Position numbers and translations under genes: made by a program | The notes under the pieces: model-generated | What the model saw: the letters and a program-made list of their open reading frames with translations, nothing else | The model's database searches: none | Told to the model about the DNA's origin: nothing | Shown: piece by piece, positions 1-11,100 of the stretch | How positions within the stretch are numbered: position 1 is the first letter of the stretch | How the letters are laid out: each line of letters opens with the position of its first letter | NCBI GenBank assembly: GCA_020002185.1 | Contig: CM034532.1 | Span: 52,347,944 to 52,411,943 of the forward strand | Source of the DNA: Paraescarpia echinospica | Taxonomy: Eukaryota; Annelida; Polychaeta; Sabellida; Siboglinidae | Reading direction: 5' to 3' | Length of the DNA: 64,000 nucleotides

Positions 1-118
1 CTTAAAAAATTACACAATAATACCACAACCTGGCTGCAAAACAGCTCTCACTTTATAATGTTAAGCATGCTTAAAAAATTACACAATAATACCATAACCT
101 GGCTGCAAAACAGCTCTC

Positions 119-1344
119 ACTTTATAATGTTAAGCATGCTTAAAAAAATCTTAACCTTATCATGTGAAGGGTGGGCCTTCACATAGTCCCATGTAGTAGA
201 CTTAGCAGATTTCAGCAGCTGAACTGAAGGCTGGAATTCAAAACATGAATGATCAGTATTCAGCTTGCAGCTGAGCAGTCCACAGATTGTGGACTGGCTA
301 AGTTCTGACCTACAGTCTGTCTCTATTTTCTTTACCATAGAAAACACCCTCTCGCTGTCTGCATTGCTGTTCGGGAGGCTCAACAGTGGCAGCACAACAC
401 CACACAAGGTGGCAAACCGATGGCTCCCCATGCAGGTCGTTGATCTTGCCATGTCCCCCCCCAGAAGGAGTCGATCCTTGTCTCGCCTGGACTGAAGGGT
501 GGTAGCTCGGCTGATGGGCTCAGTTGGTAGTCTAGGAACTCGTCCTCCAGTGTAGGGAGATCACATTCCTCTACCAGTGAGAAACGTTTGGCAAGGTTGA
601 CCACTGAAAAAATTAATGAAAATTTATTTATTTCAAATTCATCTTAAAAGAGCCTGCAAAAAATACATGTGTAATCAAATCACAAATGTAATCAACTTCC
701 TTCCTTTCAAACTTACACACCTTGATACCTTGCAAGATGTTCTCTACAATATATGCTTCCACCTATCCTGGTTTTCTGCGATTTCTTATTACTTAATTTC
801 CTATCTTAATTTTTAACCTAAGTAAGCATGTACCAAATAATTCTGGTAATAATTACCTGAGGACACATTGCATCCTTCTCTGATCCCCTTGCTCGGGTTG
901 AGGATGGCCATGTCCGTGAGCGTCGTGTCGCGGAATGGGAAGCGCTGCAGCATCTTCTCCACAACTGCTACATAAAAGCCTCGAACACTCCTATAAACAG
1001 AACGTTAACATATTAAATATAGTGCAAAAAAAGTAAAACCTGAAAATTAAAAGGTGAAAAGAAACAACATATTAAGCAATGCATTTTCATCCTAATTATG
1101 TTTTTAAAGACCTGAAGAATTTCTTTTCATCGGCAGATTTCAGGGCAGCATCAGCCAGCAGCGCTCGAGCCTTCATTCCGACGGCGACGTATTCAGCCGT
1201 CAGCTGGTTGTCCAGGCATATGTCAACCTTTGTGAGGCCATTGTTGCAGTCTTTGATGACGGCAACCCTCACAAACTTTCCCAAGAACTTTCTCAGGAGT
1301 CTTGTCATCTCCAGTATTAAGGCACCAATGCGAGCTTCATCCGC
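119..1344 (-). pseudogene. hAT transposase remnant (three exons, C-terminal part)
   Basis: Three minus-strand exons with good splice sites read as the C-terminal half of a hAT transposase: 1344-1112 (acceptor ttctgcag, donor gtcttt), 990-857 (acceptor gtttatag, donor gtaatt) and 603 down to about 119 (acceptor ttttttcag). The last exon carries the hAT dimerisation block, with LPLLSLPNSNADSERVFS followed by a CALLSCKLN-like motif (here CGLLSCKLN). This region normally holds the final catalytic residue and the dimer interface. A frameshift near position 455 separates the residues ending DSFWGG from the dimerisation block, so the copy is broken. The N-terminal zinc finger and the start are not visible in the window. 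The family call is confident; whether any transcript survives is unknown. Confidence 0.8.
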
Positions 1345-1386
1345 CTGCAGAAATGAACGTAAAAATTAATGTCAAGTCATCATCAT

Positions 1387-3544
1387 TTAATGTACAGCAA
1401 GTTGAATCAGCTGTCTCCATATCTCTCCATCAATGAGACGCATCTTCCCAGAATAGGTTCCCTCGGCTAAACCCAGGGGACTCACTCTGTATAGGGGGAA
1501 GGGGGGTGTTTGGAATGGGCCTACCAAAAATCCTTTCTTCACTTCTGTATTGATTAATTGGCTGACTATTTTGGGCTGAGCTTTTGCCGATAGATTATTT
1601 GGGCATTCTAAACTGACCACTGGCGGATTACCTATTCCTGTATAGAATCCGTCCCTTAAACCTGTAATCAAATTTGTCACAAAGGGTCTATTTGGGTGTC
1701 CAAGTAGCTCTCTCCAGTCTGTCAATGTCGATGGGAGTTGATGTCACAGTCTGTCCGCCAAGTGTGTTCGTTGCTACTACATGTGTATGTGTCACAGTGT
1801 GTCCAGTAGTGTCTGTCACCCCTAGTCACTGAGTGGGCCTTGGTGGGTTGTGATTTGGTGTTTTGGCCCGCTGTCCCTCTGACCTGCTTCTAATGTCGGG
1901 TCTAGCTCTGCAGGAAATACTAGCGTGTGGTGCTTTGCAAATCAGACAGGAGTGCAGGAATCTACAATTCGGCCTCGAGCAGCCGCGCTCCGAGTTGAAA
2001 TTGTTGCATATTTCTCGATGTCCTATGCTAACCCTGGGCCTACCTTGTATGTCTGTTAGTTCTGGGGAGTTGTTGGTTGGAAGTTTTTGGATTAGCCAAG
2101 AGGGGACAGAAATTGCTCAAATGTGTTACGCTGCCACAGAGAGAACAGACATTTGCCTTCTGGCCAACAAACAGCGAGCAGAACAAACCGTTATCCCGGA
2201 CCCCCCAGTCTACTTTGATTCTGCTGTTGAATGAGAGCGGCTGTTCGGGCAGAAAAAGATCGGTGGTATTCATAGAATGCGGTGCCATCAATCCGCGATG
2301 CAATACCCACTATGATGGCCTCATATGCATCTAGCTCCTGGCGCCGGTTCCACACCTCACACATGATGTTACGGAATTTGTTAGGGAGGGTTAAATTTCG
2401 ATTAAGACGTGGATCAGATGACAAGGGGCACAAAAGATGGTCAAGGCCGTCCACACCGGCGTAGCGGCTATACTCGCCGAGGTCAGAGTGTGGAATTAAC
2501 AAAGAAGCTAAATTAATGTCTACCGAGGACGATCGCAGCACGAACCGCAGGTGACACAGTCTCCACTGCTGGCAGATTTTCAGACGGAATTCCCGCCGTC
2601 GTACATCGTGGCCATCGCTGGTCATTGCAGTAGGCGGCAGTCGAACGTAATGACGTTCCCGTAGCACGCTCGATAGCCGGTAACGGCAACAACAGGCGGG
2701 TCGATGTGAGATTCCGTCCGAGCTGGCATCAGTGGTCCGGTCGCAGTGCAGGTCGTCGATGGGGCGGTTCTCTGTCCGGTGCCGAGGGGTCGTCCTTCCA
2801 TGAAGTCGTGCAGCTTTGTCGTAATCGCGGACATGGACGTTCGAAGCGCGCGTACAACATCGACGAGTGGCTCCATCTCGGGGTTAAGCTCGGGTGAATG
2901 TTCGTATGTGTCGCGGTCCGCTGGTGTTCCGTAGCCATATGGTGGCCTCACCTGTGTCCCAGTCTGACCCACGTCCGAGACAGACACTGTAGATCTAGAC
3001 GCTGGATGTCGTTGACGAGCTCTAGTCGCGACTCTATTTAAATCTGCTACAACATTCCAACGGCAGCGAGTAGTGGTTGGAGGAGCGGATGGTCGAGTTG
3101 ACACTGAAGTTGGTGGTGGCATCACACGGGCAGCGGTGGCGTCAGGCATGTCGCAGCTGCATTCATCGTTGTTATGAAAGTTATCTACATAAATCCGCAA
3201 AAGTTGGGATTTTTTTTTATACCTGCCGGAAGTATAATTCCCCGTTCCTCAATGTGATGACGCAATGAAGCCACAGACCAGTTAGCAGGGCTTCCAGCAT
3301 CCCAGCGAGGATGTGTCGAGGCAGAACTTGCTTCTTGGTCAGGTAACTCGACGTTGACGTTGTCGCTTACAGTTACATTGTCGAATACAGCCACACCCCC
3401 TGCCCTGTGACTGTGTGGGACGGCATCAGGCTCAGCAGCTGATTCTCTACTACGATGAGCTACTGGCGTGTATCGTTGTCCAGTGGTCTGCCGTTTAGGT
3501 CGACCCTTACAAAAAAGAGCCAATGGTATATCATTGAATACCAT
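1387..3544 (-). pseudogene. DIRS / tyrosine-recombinase-type retroelement remnant (gag-like plus start of RT)
   Basis: Read on the minus strand, 3544-2040 is a series of frameshifted segments resembling a gag-like protein. It has a short SAP-like stretch (NWSVASLRHHIEERG), a Ser/Thr/Pro-rich middle, and an alpha-helical segment ending in a zinc knuckle CSLCGSVTHLSNFC (CX2CX4HX4C) near 2200-2150. At 1725-1387 follows the region just before the RT palm, with KGFLVGPFQTPPFPLYRVSP and then GLAEGTYSGKMRLI. This is the signature of RTs in DIRS-like elements and related retroelements with tyrosine recombinases. The sequence stops before the catalytic YxDD, so RT, RNase H and recombinase are all missing. 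No terminal repeats were recognised. The superfamily is inferred from the RT segment only. Confidence 0.6.
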
Positions 3545-4115
3545 TCAGTACCATTGGACCATTCAATGGTAAATAAGTAGGACTCAGTGGTATTTTCAAT
3601 GGTATTTCAAAATACCATTCAGTACCATTGGACTATTCAATTATATATTATTAGGTCTCAGTGGTACTATCAATGGTATTTGAAAATACCATTCAGTACC
3701 ACTGGACCATTCAATGATAAATCAGGTTTCAATGGTACTCTCAGTGGTATCTGAACATATCATTCAATACCATTCAATGATAAATCAGTTTGTCCCAGCG
3801 GTACTCTCAATGGTATTTGAACATACCATTCAGTACCACTGGACCATTCAATGAAAAAAAGGTTTCAATGGTACTCTCAGCGGTATCTGAACATATCCTT
3901 CAATACCATTCAATGATAAATCAGTATGTCTCAATGGTACTCTCAATGGTATTTGAACATACCATTCAGTACCACTGGACCATTCAATGATAACTAAGGT
4001 TTCAATGGTACTCTCAGTGGTATCTGAACATATCATTCAATACCATTCAATAATAAATCAGTATGTCTCAATGGTATTTGAACATACCATTCAGTACCAC
4101 TGGACCACTGAGTGT
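3515..4115. repeat. Tandem ATTCAATGGTA-type repeat block
   Basis: About 600 bp made of diverged copies of a unit containing ACCATTCAGTACCACTGGAC, CATTCAATG and AATGGTACTCTCA. Copies alternate between about 60-bp and 105-bp spacing, and each unit is partly self-complementary (ACCATT with AATGGT). It lies 3' of the CACTA-like transposase at 4869-7127 and may be the element's subterminal repeat region, where transposase binds in CACTA elements. No matching block was found on the other side of the transposase, so this role is inference. Confidence 0.7.
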
Positions 4116-4868
4116 AGTCATCAGCTCAGGTAAGTATAAATAATGTAGTATAAATAATGTATATATATAATATATATATACATTCTTTATATTTATCTGA
4201 ACCATGCAGAGCTGATTGAGGACCACACTGGAAATAAGCGTACTTTTATGTACTTTCATGAGTAGGTCTAAGTAGAACTCTCAATGGTAGTTGAAAATAC
4301 AATTCATTGCCTTTGAACGGTTACAAAGTACCACTGGACACCATTTAATCTTCAACTGAAAGGTACATTAAAAAACTGTAGGGAATGACACAGTAGATTG
4401 AGTTAGGTCAGATACTTAGTTACCATACACAAAGTGTGAAAGCATTTAAAAAATAATTTATGCTACCGATGCTACATATGACACAAAGAAAATGTTGTGA
4501 TGCTTGATATATTTAATTAATGCATTCAAGTACAAAGTTGTAGAAGACATACATTGTAAGTGACACTAAAGCTAACTTGCAGGTACATGTCAATGTTTAG
4601 TTACCAAAAATTCATATTATACAAACATTGGTTGTCCATACCGATATCAATAGCACTATGAGAAGTGTCAAAATGTTTGACAATTGGCAATACATTCAAG
4701 AAAATGTTTCACTGTACATAATACACATCATAATTCAGATGGCACTTATACAAAATAATTTAAACTCAGACAAACTAACTATGCAAATAAAGTTGTAGAT
4801 AATTCTTCAAGCCACAAAAAACAACAGATTATCAATCTGCTTAACATCTGAACTGACTATGCATGGAC
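4116..4868. other. Anonymous AT-rich spacer
   Basis: AT-rich sequence with a short TA microsatellite around 4158-4182. I see no coding or RNA feature. It is probably the 3' flank of the neighbouring transposase. Confidence 0.5.
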
Positions 4869-7127
4869 TTAGTCATTTTCCAAAGAATTAGGCAGTGGAA
4901 TTGCGTACTCTTTGTTGCCAACTGACAGTAAAATGCACTTCTTTGCAATGTGTTCAGCCTTAACAGCTACAGTTGCACCTGTTGTTTGAAATCCATGAAT
5001 ATAGTCAGAGACCACACCAACTTGTTTGTCAGTGAACAAGTGCCGGTTGTCTGACTCACACTTTAACAATAGCACAACACAGCTAACCTGACATGCGCAA
5101 GTACCATGCACACAGTGGCAAGGTAGCTTCATAACAACCAGTTTCTTCACGATGAAGATATTGCCACAGTCACCTTGAATTACATGATCTATTCGTTTCT
5201 TAAGTTTACCATGTCGATAGTCTAGGGATGAAAACATGATTGTACTCATCGAAAAGCGATCATAATGGTCAGCGACAGTGCCTACTTCGATCTGAACTTG
5301 AAAGGAACGCTGAATGGCAAGTCTATCAACCATGGCTATGCGCCCTTACTTTGCTTGCCCATACGTTCTCACTCTTCCGATTGTATGGCTGCTCTTTCTC
5401 ACATACCTACCATGATGAGACAATTTACTGTGCAACTGTGATACCTCTGGGGAAGCATTGGGGATACAGATTCTTTGTAGTGATGGAATGCACCGCATGG
5501 TGAGATACCTGTCTGCTATCTGTATGGCAGTATGCTGTGTTCCATGCTTCATTTTGAGAATTACATGGTTCATGCTTTCAAAATGAAAACATGACTGAGC
5601 CCAAAGCGGTCCCCAGCTTCTTACTGTATCTGGCAAGTGTACCAGCTGGTGAACATTGTAACTAACATGCTCTTTTCCATAGAGGTGAGCTGTATAGATG
5701 ACAAATTTCTCCAGAGCTACCTGAGCCTTTCTGACAGACTCTGGAGATACAATCTCCTGCAGAAGTTGATACACTGCCCAGGACAGCAACATCCAATGTT
5801 TAAGAAATTCACCAGGCAAAACTGCATTCAAAATGAAAGGTGAATAGTACAACAGGAATGAGCGCCACTCAGATGCCTTCCAAAATTTACGCATCTTGAG
5901 GCTTCTTGGGATTCGTGTTACCTCAGCTGGTGGATGGAAATTTAACATGTTATCAACTTCAGCAATATTTGTCCCAATATACCATGGATCATTGTGATAA
6001 GAACTGTCAAACCACATTGTGACAAACTGACGAGTGACACCAAGTAATACGCAATGCATATAGTTAATTGCAAACCCAGTGACTATGTCAAAATTTGGTA
6101 ACAACATCACAGGTGATGGCCCTTTGACACCACGATAAGGCTGTTGGTCATGACCCAATGTGCAATCTTGCAAGTGTGTTTCACTGGTCCTAATCTCAGG
6201 CTCAGGCACTGTGAAAGGGTAGCAATTCACATAACCACGTCCCTTTTCCACACGTTCTCCAGTATGATAACACTTCCAGCACCCATATTTTCCATTAAAC
6301 TGAATGCAGTTCCTGATCATAGGATGTGCTACTGCATCACATGTGGCTGCCACAAAAAACACCCTACTGTGGACATTTGTCTGATCTACAGGATTGACCC
6401 AGTAAAAGCCAGTTGTTGACAATTCAATCAGTTCATCAATTATGGGCTGCATATATGGTTTGACAGGTTTATCACTACCAAACCACAGACCACACATCAG
6501 GATGTTTTCTTTCCTGTCAACATAAGATAATTCATTGACAGTTAGGAAACATGGCCAATATGCAAAATTTGAAGAATGGAATGCCTGTGCACCATCTATG
6601 TTCCACAAAATTGTGAAATCATCGTCACATACCATACCATCCCTCACCAGATCGTGTATACCGTTTCCACTCAAGATATCAGTGTAGTTCTCTTGTGAAC
6701 ACATGGTAGACTTTAACAGCAGCCTATCTGCCACTTGGTGATTTTCAAGTAGATCCTTTAACTGTTCCATTATCGGAAACACAATAAAGAATTTGTTCTC
6801 CTCAATCAAAGTTTTCCTTACAAAGGGTGTGTCACACAAAGGACACTGGCCTTAATTTTCTGTTTTTTCAAGACAGCCTTTGCAGAAGTGACAATAAATG
6901 TAAATGTCATAATGCAAATGCATTGGAAACTCTTTTTTGAATAGGTACTTTGACTTTGGTAGAACACTGGGTAGATGTATGTCAAATAGTCTGCACGAGT
7001 GTTTTAACTGTTCACCGCTGATATTGTATTTCATAATATATTGCAGAAACAACAACAGACTTTGACCTTTTGTGACCTGTGCACCTTCGTAAATGGGCTC
7101 ATGTGGAGGGTGTTGTCCAGCCTGCAA
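4869..7127 (-). pseudogene. CACTA/EnSpm-like (Tnp2-type) transposase with in-frame stops
   Basis: A single reading frame runs from 7127 to 4869 (about 750 codons), interrupted only by TAA codons at 6854-6852 and 5348-5346. The N-terminal part has a CXXC-rich segment (YCHFCKGC ... CPLCD). The centre has the DGAQAFHSSNFAYWPCFL block, NELSYVDR and LMCGLWFG, then GCWKCYHTGERV, NYMHCVLLGVTRQF and, further down, YNVHQLVHLPDTV and FESMNHVILKMKHG. These are the conserved blocks of the Tnp2/Transposase_21-like proteins of animal EnSpm-type transposons. The second stop lies in a gtaagg context, so it could be a splice donor rather than a mutation. The C-terminal 155 codons after it contain a Cys-rich segment. 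Catalytic function would be transposition; as it stands the copy looks inactivated. Confidence 0.75.
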
Positions 7128-7778
7128 ATTAAATATAATTTATTAATTACATGGAGTTATCAGAAAGGCCAAATACTTGGTAACAGCCATGTAGCAGTAA
7201 ATGCTATAAACAGCTGACAATATAACAAATATAACTAGGCTGATAAGTTTATGATTCAGAGATTTTGTTTAATGATACAATGCAGAGGTAGTGAGCTAAT
7301 TATTTCCTTGTGTTGGCAATACACAATAAGTTTAGTATAGATTTGAACCAAAAAATTATTATAGTACAAATACACATGTCCAAATTCTGATTACAAGGAT
7401 TGTCTGCACACCAGGAAATACATGCCATTGATAGGCAAATATAGTAGGTCGACCACGGGGCATTGTAGCGCCGTAGTTGTGTAGATAAGAAGAAAATTGT
7501 CAAACTGACGTGCTACTTTGTTCGTGCTAGAGACAAAGATGGCATGAGCGTGGAAGTTGTTCTTCCTATAACCCTGGGCAAATGTAGATGATTGGGTAGC
7601 TTTACTTCCCATGCCCCAGGGAATATGTTATGATTGGGCAGCTACCCCCTGCATAGAGGAGGTAGAGTAAGTTTCAGAGGGTGCCAATGTTGTGATTGGT
7701 TAGCCACCCCTGCAGAGAGGAATGCTGTAATACGGCCTCCTGACCCTGCTGTGACTTGTTGTTGGTGAATGCCCCTTA
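7128..7778. other. Spacer between two transposons
   Basis: No gene seen. The last 45 bases (about 7733-7778) resemble the sequence just right of 21435, which flanks the far end of the large element. Confidence 0.5.
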
Positions 7779-8100
7779 CCCAGCTAACAAAATAACGTTG
7801 CAGCAATGTTGCCACAACGTTACACTTTGGTTGTGGCAACGTTTTGACAAAACGTTGCAGCAACGTTCAAACGGATGGTCCCAGTTACGTTGCCACAACG
7901 TTTTATCAAAACGTTATGCATAAGATTCCCACAACCTTCCTTACAACATTCCCACAACTTTCCAGCAACATTCCCACAACCTTCCTACAACATTCCCGCA
8001 ACATTCCCACAACCTTCCTACAACATTCCCACAACCTTCCAGCAACATTCCCACAACATTCCCATAACCTTCCTACAACATTCCCACAATATGAAGGGGT
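7779..8100. repeat. Left subterminal repeat region of the large element
   Basis: First come several CAACGTT/GCAACGTT copies (7794-7915). Then follows an 11/22-bp tandem array built on ACATTCCCACAACCTTCCT (about 7925-8088). Similar motifs (AACGTT, ACATTCCCACAAC) reappear at the right end. Such arrays are the usual transposase-binding regions of large DNA transposons. Confidence 0.75.
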
Positions 8101-8178
8101 CATAATATGATGTCGATAAGAACAGAATATAAAGCTTTTTTATAACATTTAATCTGTTTTTATTACACAGGTATCGAT

Positions 8179-11100
8179 TTAAATTTCATCTTCATCAGAA
8201 GTCAAGTCCATCGAAGGCATCTGACTTGGCTCTGTTGCGCTAGCATTCCCTGCAGCTGCCTTCTGAAACAGGATCACAAAGTTTCCATAGATTAGCGGGA
8301 GTTAATTAATACTAATTTTCAAAAACGTTCAACTTTAGTAGCTCAAAAACATTAATAATTTATCATCTCTGTTAGGGGCTGTTCAGAATTTCTGATTGGG
8401 GATGAGAGGGGTAATACTTGTTTACAAGGGGTATTAACTTTTGACAAAAATTCAAGGGGGTAATAACTTTTGATGGGTTCTCCATATCAAATCTTCCACC
8501 CCATCCCCAAATCAGAAATTCTGGAACAGCTCCTAATGCTGTAATATTTTTAATGCACCTGTCCAATGTGACGCCCCAGGGAGCACCACAAGCATAGGTG
8601 TGTTCTGATAAATCACACGTCGTAATTTTGGGGTTGTACTTTCCGACACATAATGTGACCTTTAAATTTGACTATGTAAAATCAAAGACAGTGGGGATAT
8701 TTATACTAAGGGGGCCATCATTATTTCCGGAAGGGGGAGATGAAAGAAATCATGCAACCTCTGATGGGTGGAAGGGGGTGATAACAATCAACTTGTCGGT
8801 AGTGGATAAAAATCAACTTGTTATTAGTGGTCAAAAACAGCATATTATACCATAAATGAGAAATTTTTTACTAAAATGTTTGGCGCTACACACCATCTTT
8901 CTCAGCTTAACAAAACATTCATACTTCCACAACCATTAAATCAACATTTATACAAAATTTATAAGTTTTAAGTATATTTTCTGATCCTATTAACTAATAA
9001 ATACGTCAATAGTAGTTTTATAAATCCAAATATCAATGCTATTAAAACAGTGATTTGGTCATTATGATGCAAATCAGTAAATCAAGCTCGCATGTCTGAC
9101 AGGAAGGGGGGTGCGGTGTGTAAAAGATATTGTGTGTGTTCAATGGGGGGGTGAAAGATACCCGGGGCATCCGATGGGGGAGGGGGGTGATAAAATTCAC
9201 ATTATCTTATTTCCCTAAATCGTCGCCCCCCCATTCCGTAAATAATGATGATGACTCCATAAATGGAGGTGTTTTCTAGTGTCACACCTTAAAACATGCT
9301 TTTCACCATGTAACATACACCAACATTTGTGTTTGTATCTAAGTCTCTCTCACCTTGTTCTTTCCTCCCACTTTGTTGGGTGCGTGCTTTAACGTCTCCC
9401 CAATCTCCAACTCTACATCCCCAATCTTCGCCCTGGGATGGTTCTTCAGACATGCCCCTAAAATAAAAGATAACAAAATTTTATTTAATATATGAAATAT
9501 TGTAGGGTAGTCTACATAATAGATACATATAATTTGTTATAAAATAGTTTAATCTACAAACTTATTCAAATCCTGTCCTAAGATTTATATCTTTAACCTG
9601 TCACCATCCCCTGCTTTAAAGTTGAGAAACATTTGCTCCAATGCCAAAACATATTTATATTGAATTTGTTCAGCTGCTGAGTATTTCCCCGATTTATGTT
9701 GCTATATAATACTTACTAATCACAAGATTGCAGATAGACATATCAGCAAACTTCTTCTTGCCCTTCCTCCCCTTAAGGGAATAGAGGGACCAAAGTGAGT
9801 TTGTCCCCACCTTCCTTAGCATGGTCCGGACACTGGTCCCCAAGTTTACTGCTCCCAGGGATGTGAGGTAGGCAAGCTGAGGAAGAACAAATATAAATGT
9901 AAATATACTGGTAAATGTAACTGTCAGCAATCTTTGTAATGTTTTTCAAAGATTCAATGAAATATTTAAAGAAAGAAATCTAGCCAAGTTTAATATTCAA
10001 ATATAAAAATGTGTAAATCATGCAGATGTTTGTTTAATATGTAATACTACCAGTATTTGTAATTCTGTTTTGTTGATGATAGTTTATATATGTAACTATT
10101 TTTAGCTATTTTATTTAGTAGGTGGCACTAGACCGAGCTAACCCTTTTGGGTTCCTATAAATATAATATACAGTAAAAGTATTTTCTTCACTAAAATTGG
10201 AACATTCAATCAAATTTCACCACCCTAATCACATGACCCACAGTACCACCTACTAAACAATATTATAGTTGCACAGACTATCATATAATATATTAAATTG
10301 ATTGCACACCAGTTGTTTTCGGAACAGCTGTTCCTTGGTGACCTTTTCGCAGAACGCAAGCAGCTGCTCCTCCCCATCCACAGGCGCTGGCAAGACATCT
10401 TCATTGCCATCGACATTTGCCGCCCCAGTTGTGATGACTAACTTCTTCAGAAGTGTTGTCTCCTCACTCTGATTTTGAATTATCTTGTCCAGTTTCATTA
10501 GAACTCGAAACTGAAAGCCTGTTTCAATAATCATACGTACATTAGTACATATTAATTAGTACATGTACCAATATTTATGTTCCTATGTTTAATACTGTTT
10601 TAAATTCATGGGTGTTCCAGAAAGAAATGTACCATTTTTGATGTCCACCCCACCCCCACGTTGAAATATTTCAGTTAAAATGTCATGCCCACACCCTACA
10701 TTAAAATTTAACTCATGTAAACACTTTTTGTCCCTCCCATATAAATTATGTTAACCACCCCAGATATAAATTATTTTACCTGCCCGATTTAAACTATGTC
10801 AACCCCCTTTAAATGTTTTTCTACCCCCCCCTTATTGCTAGGAAGTGCCGTACATACTTAATAGGGACATACTTATGTACAAAATATTCCCTTTTAACAT
10901 CAGATTAGCCCGAGTCTGTAGAGGTCTACCATGCCCCTTCTTACTCCACTTACAAGGTTGCAACAACAAAAAGCTTATGGCTGTTTAAGAAAAAAATGTA
11001 AGGAGGTCACAGGCTGGAAGTCTATTTAAATTGCTGGGAGGGGGTGACAACATAATTCAGTTTGAGGAGGGGTAAAGGGGTTGATATTCTATTTGGGAGA

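Noticed and set aside
5346..7127. Programmed stop-codon readthrough in the CACTA-like transposase
   Set aside because: TAA is not a typical readthrough codon and no readthrough context was seen; mutation or splicing is simpler.
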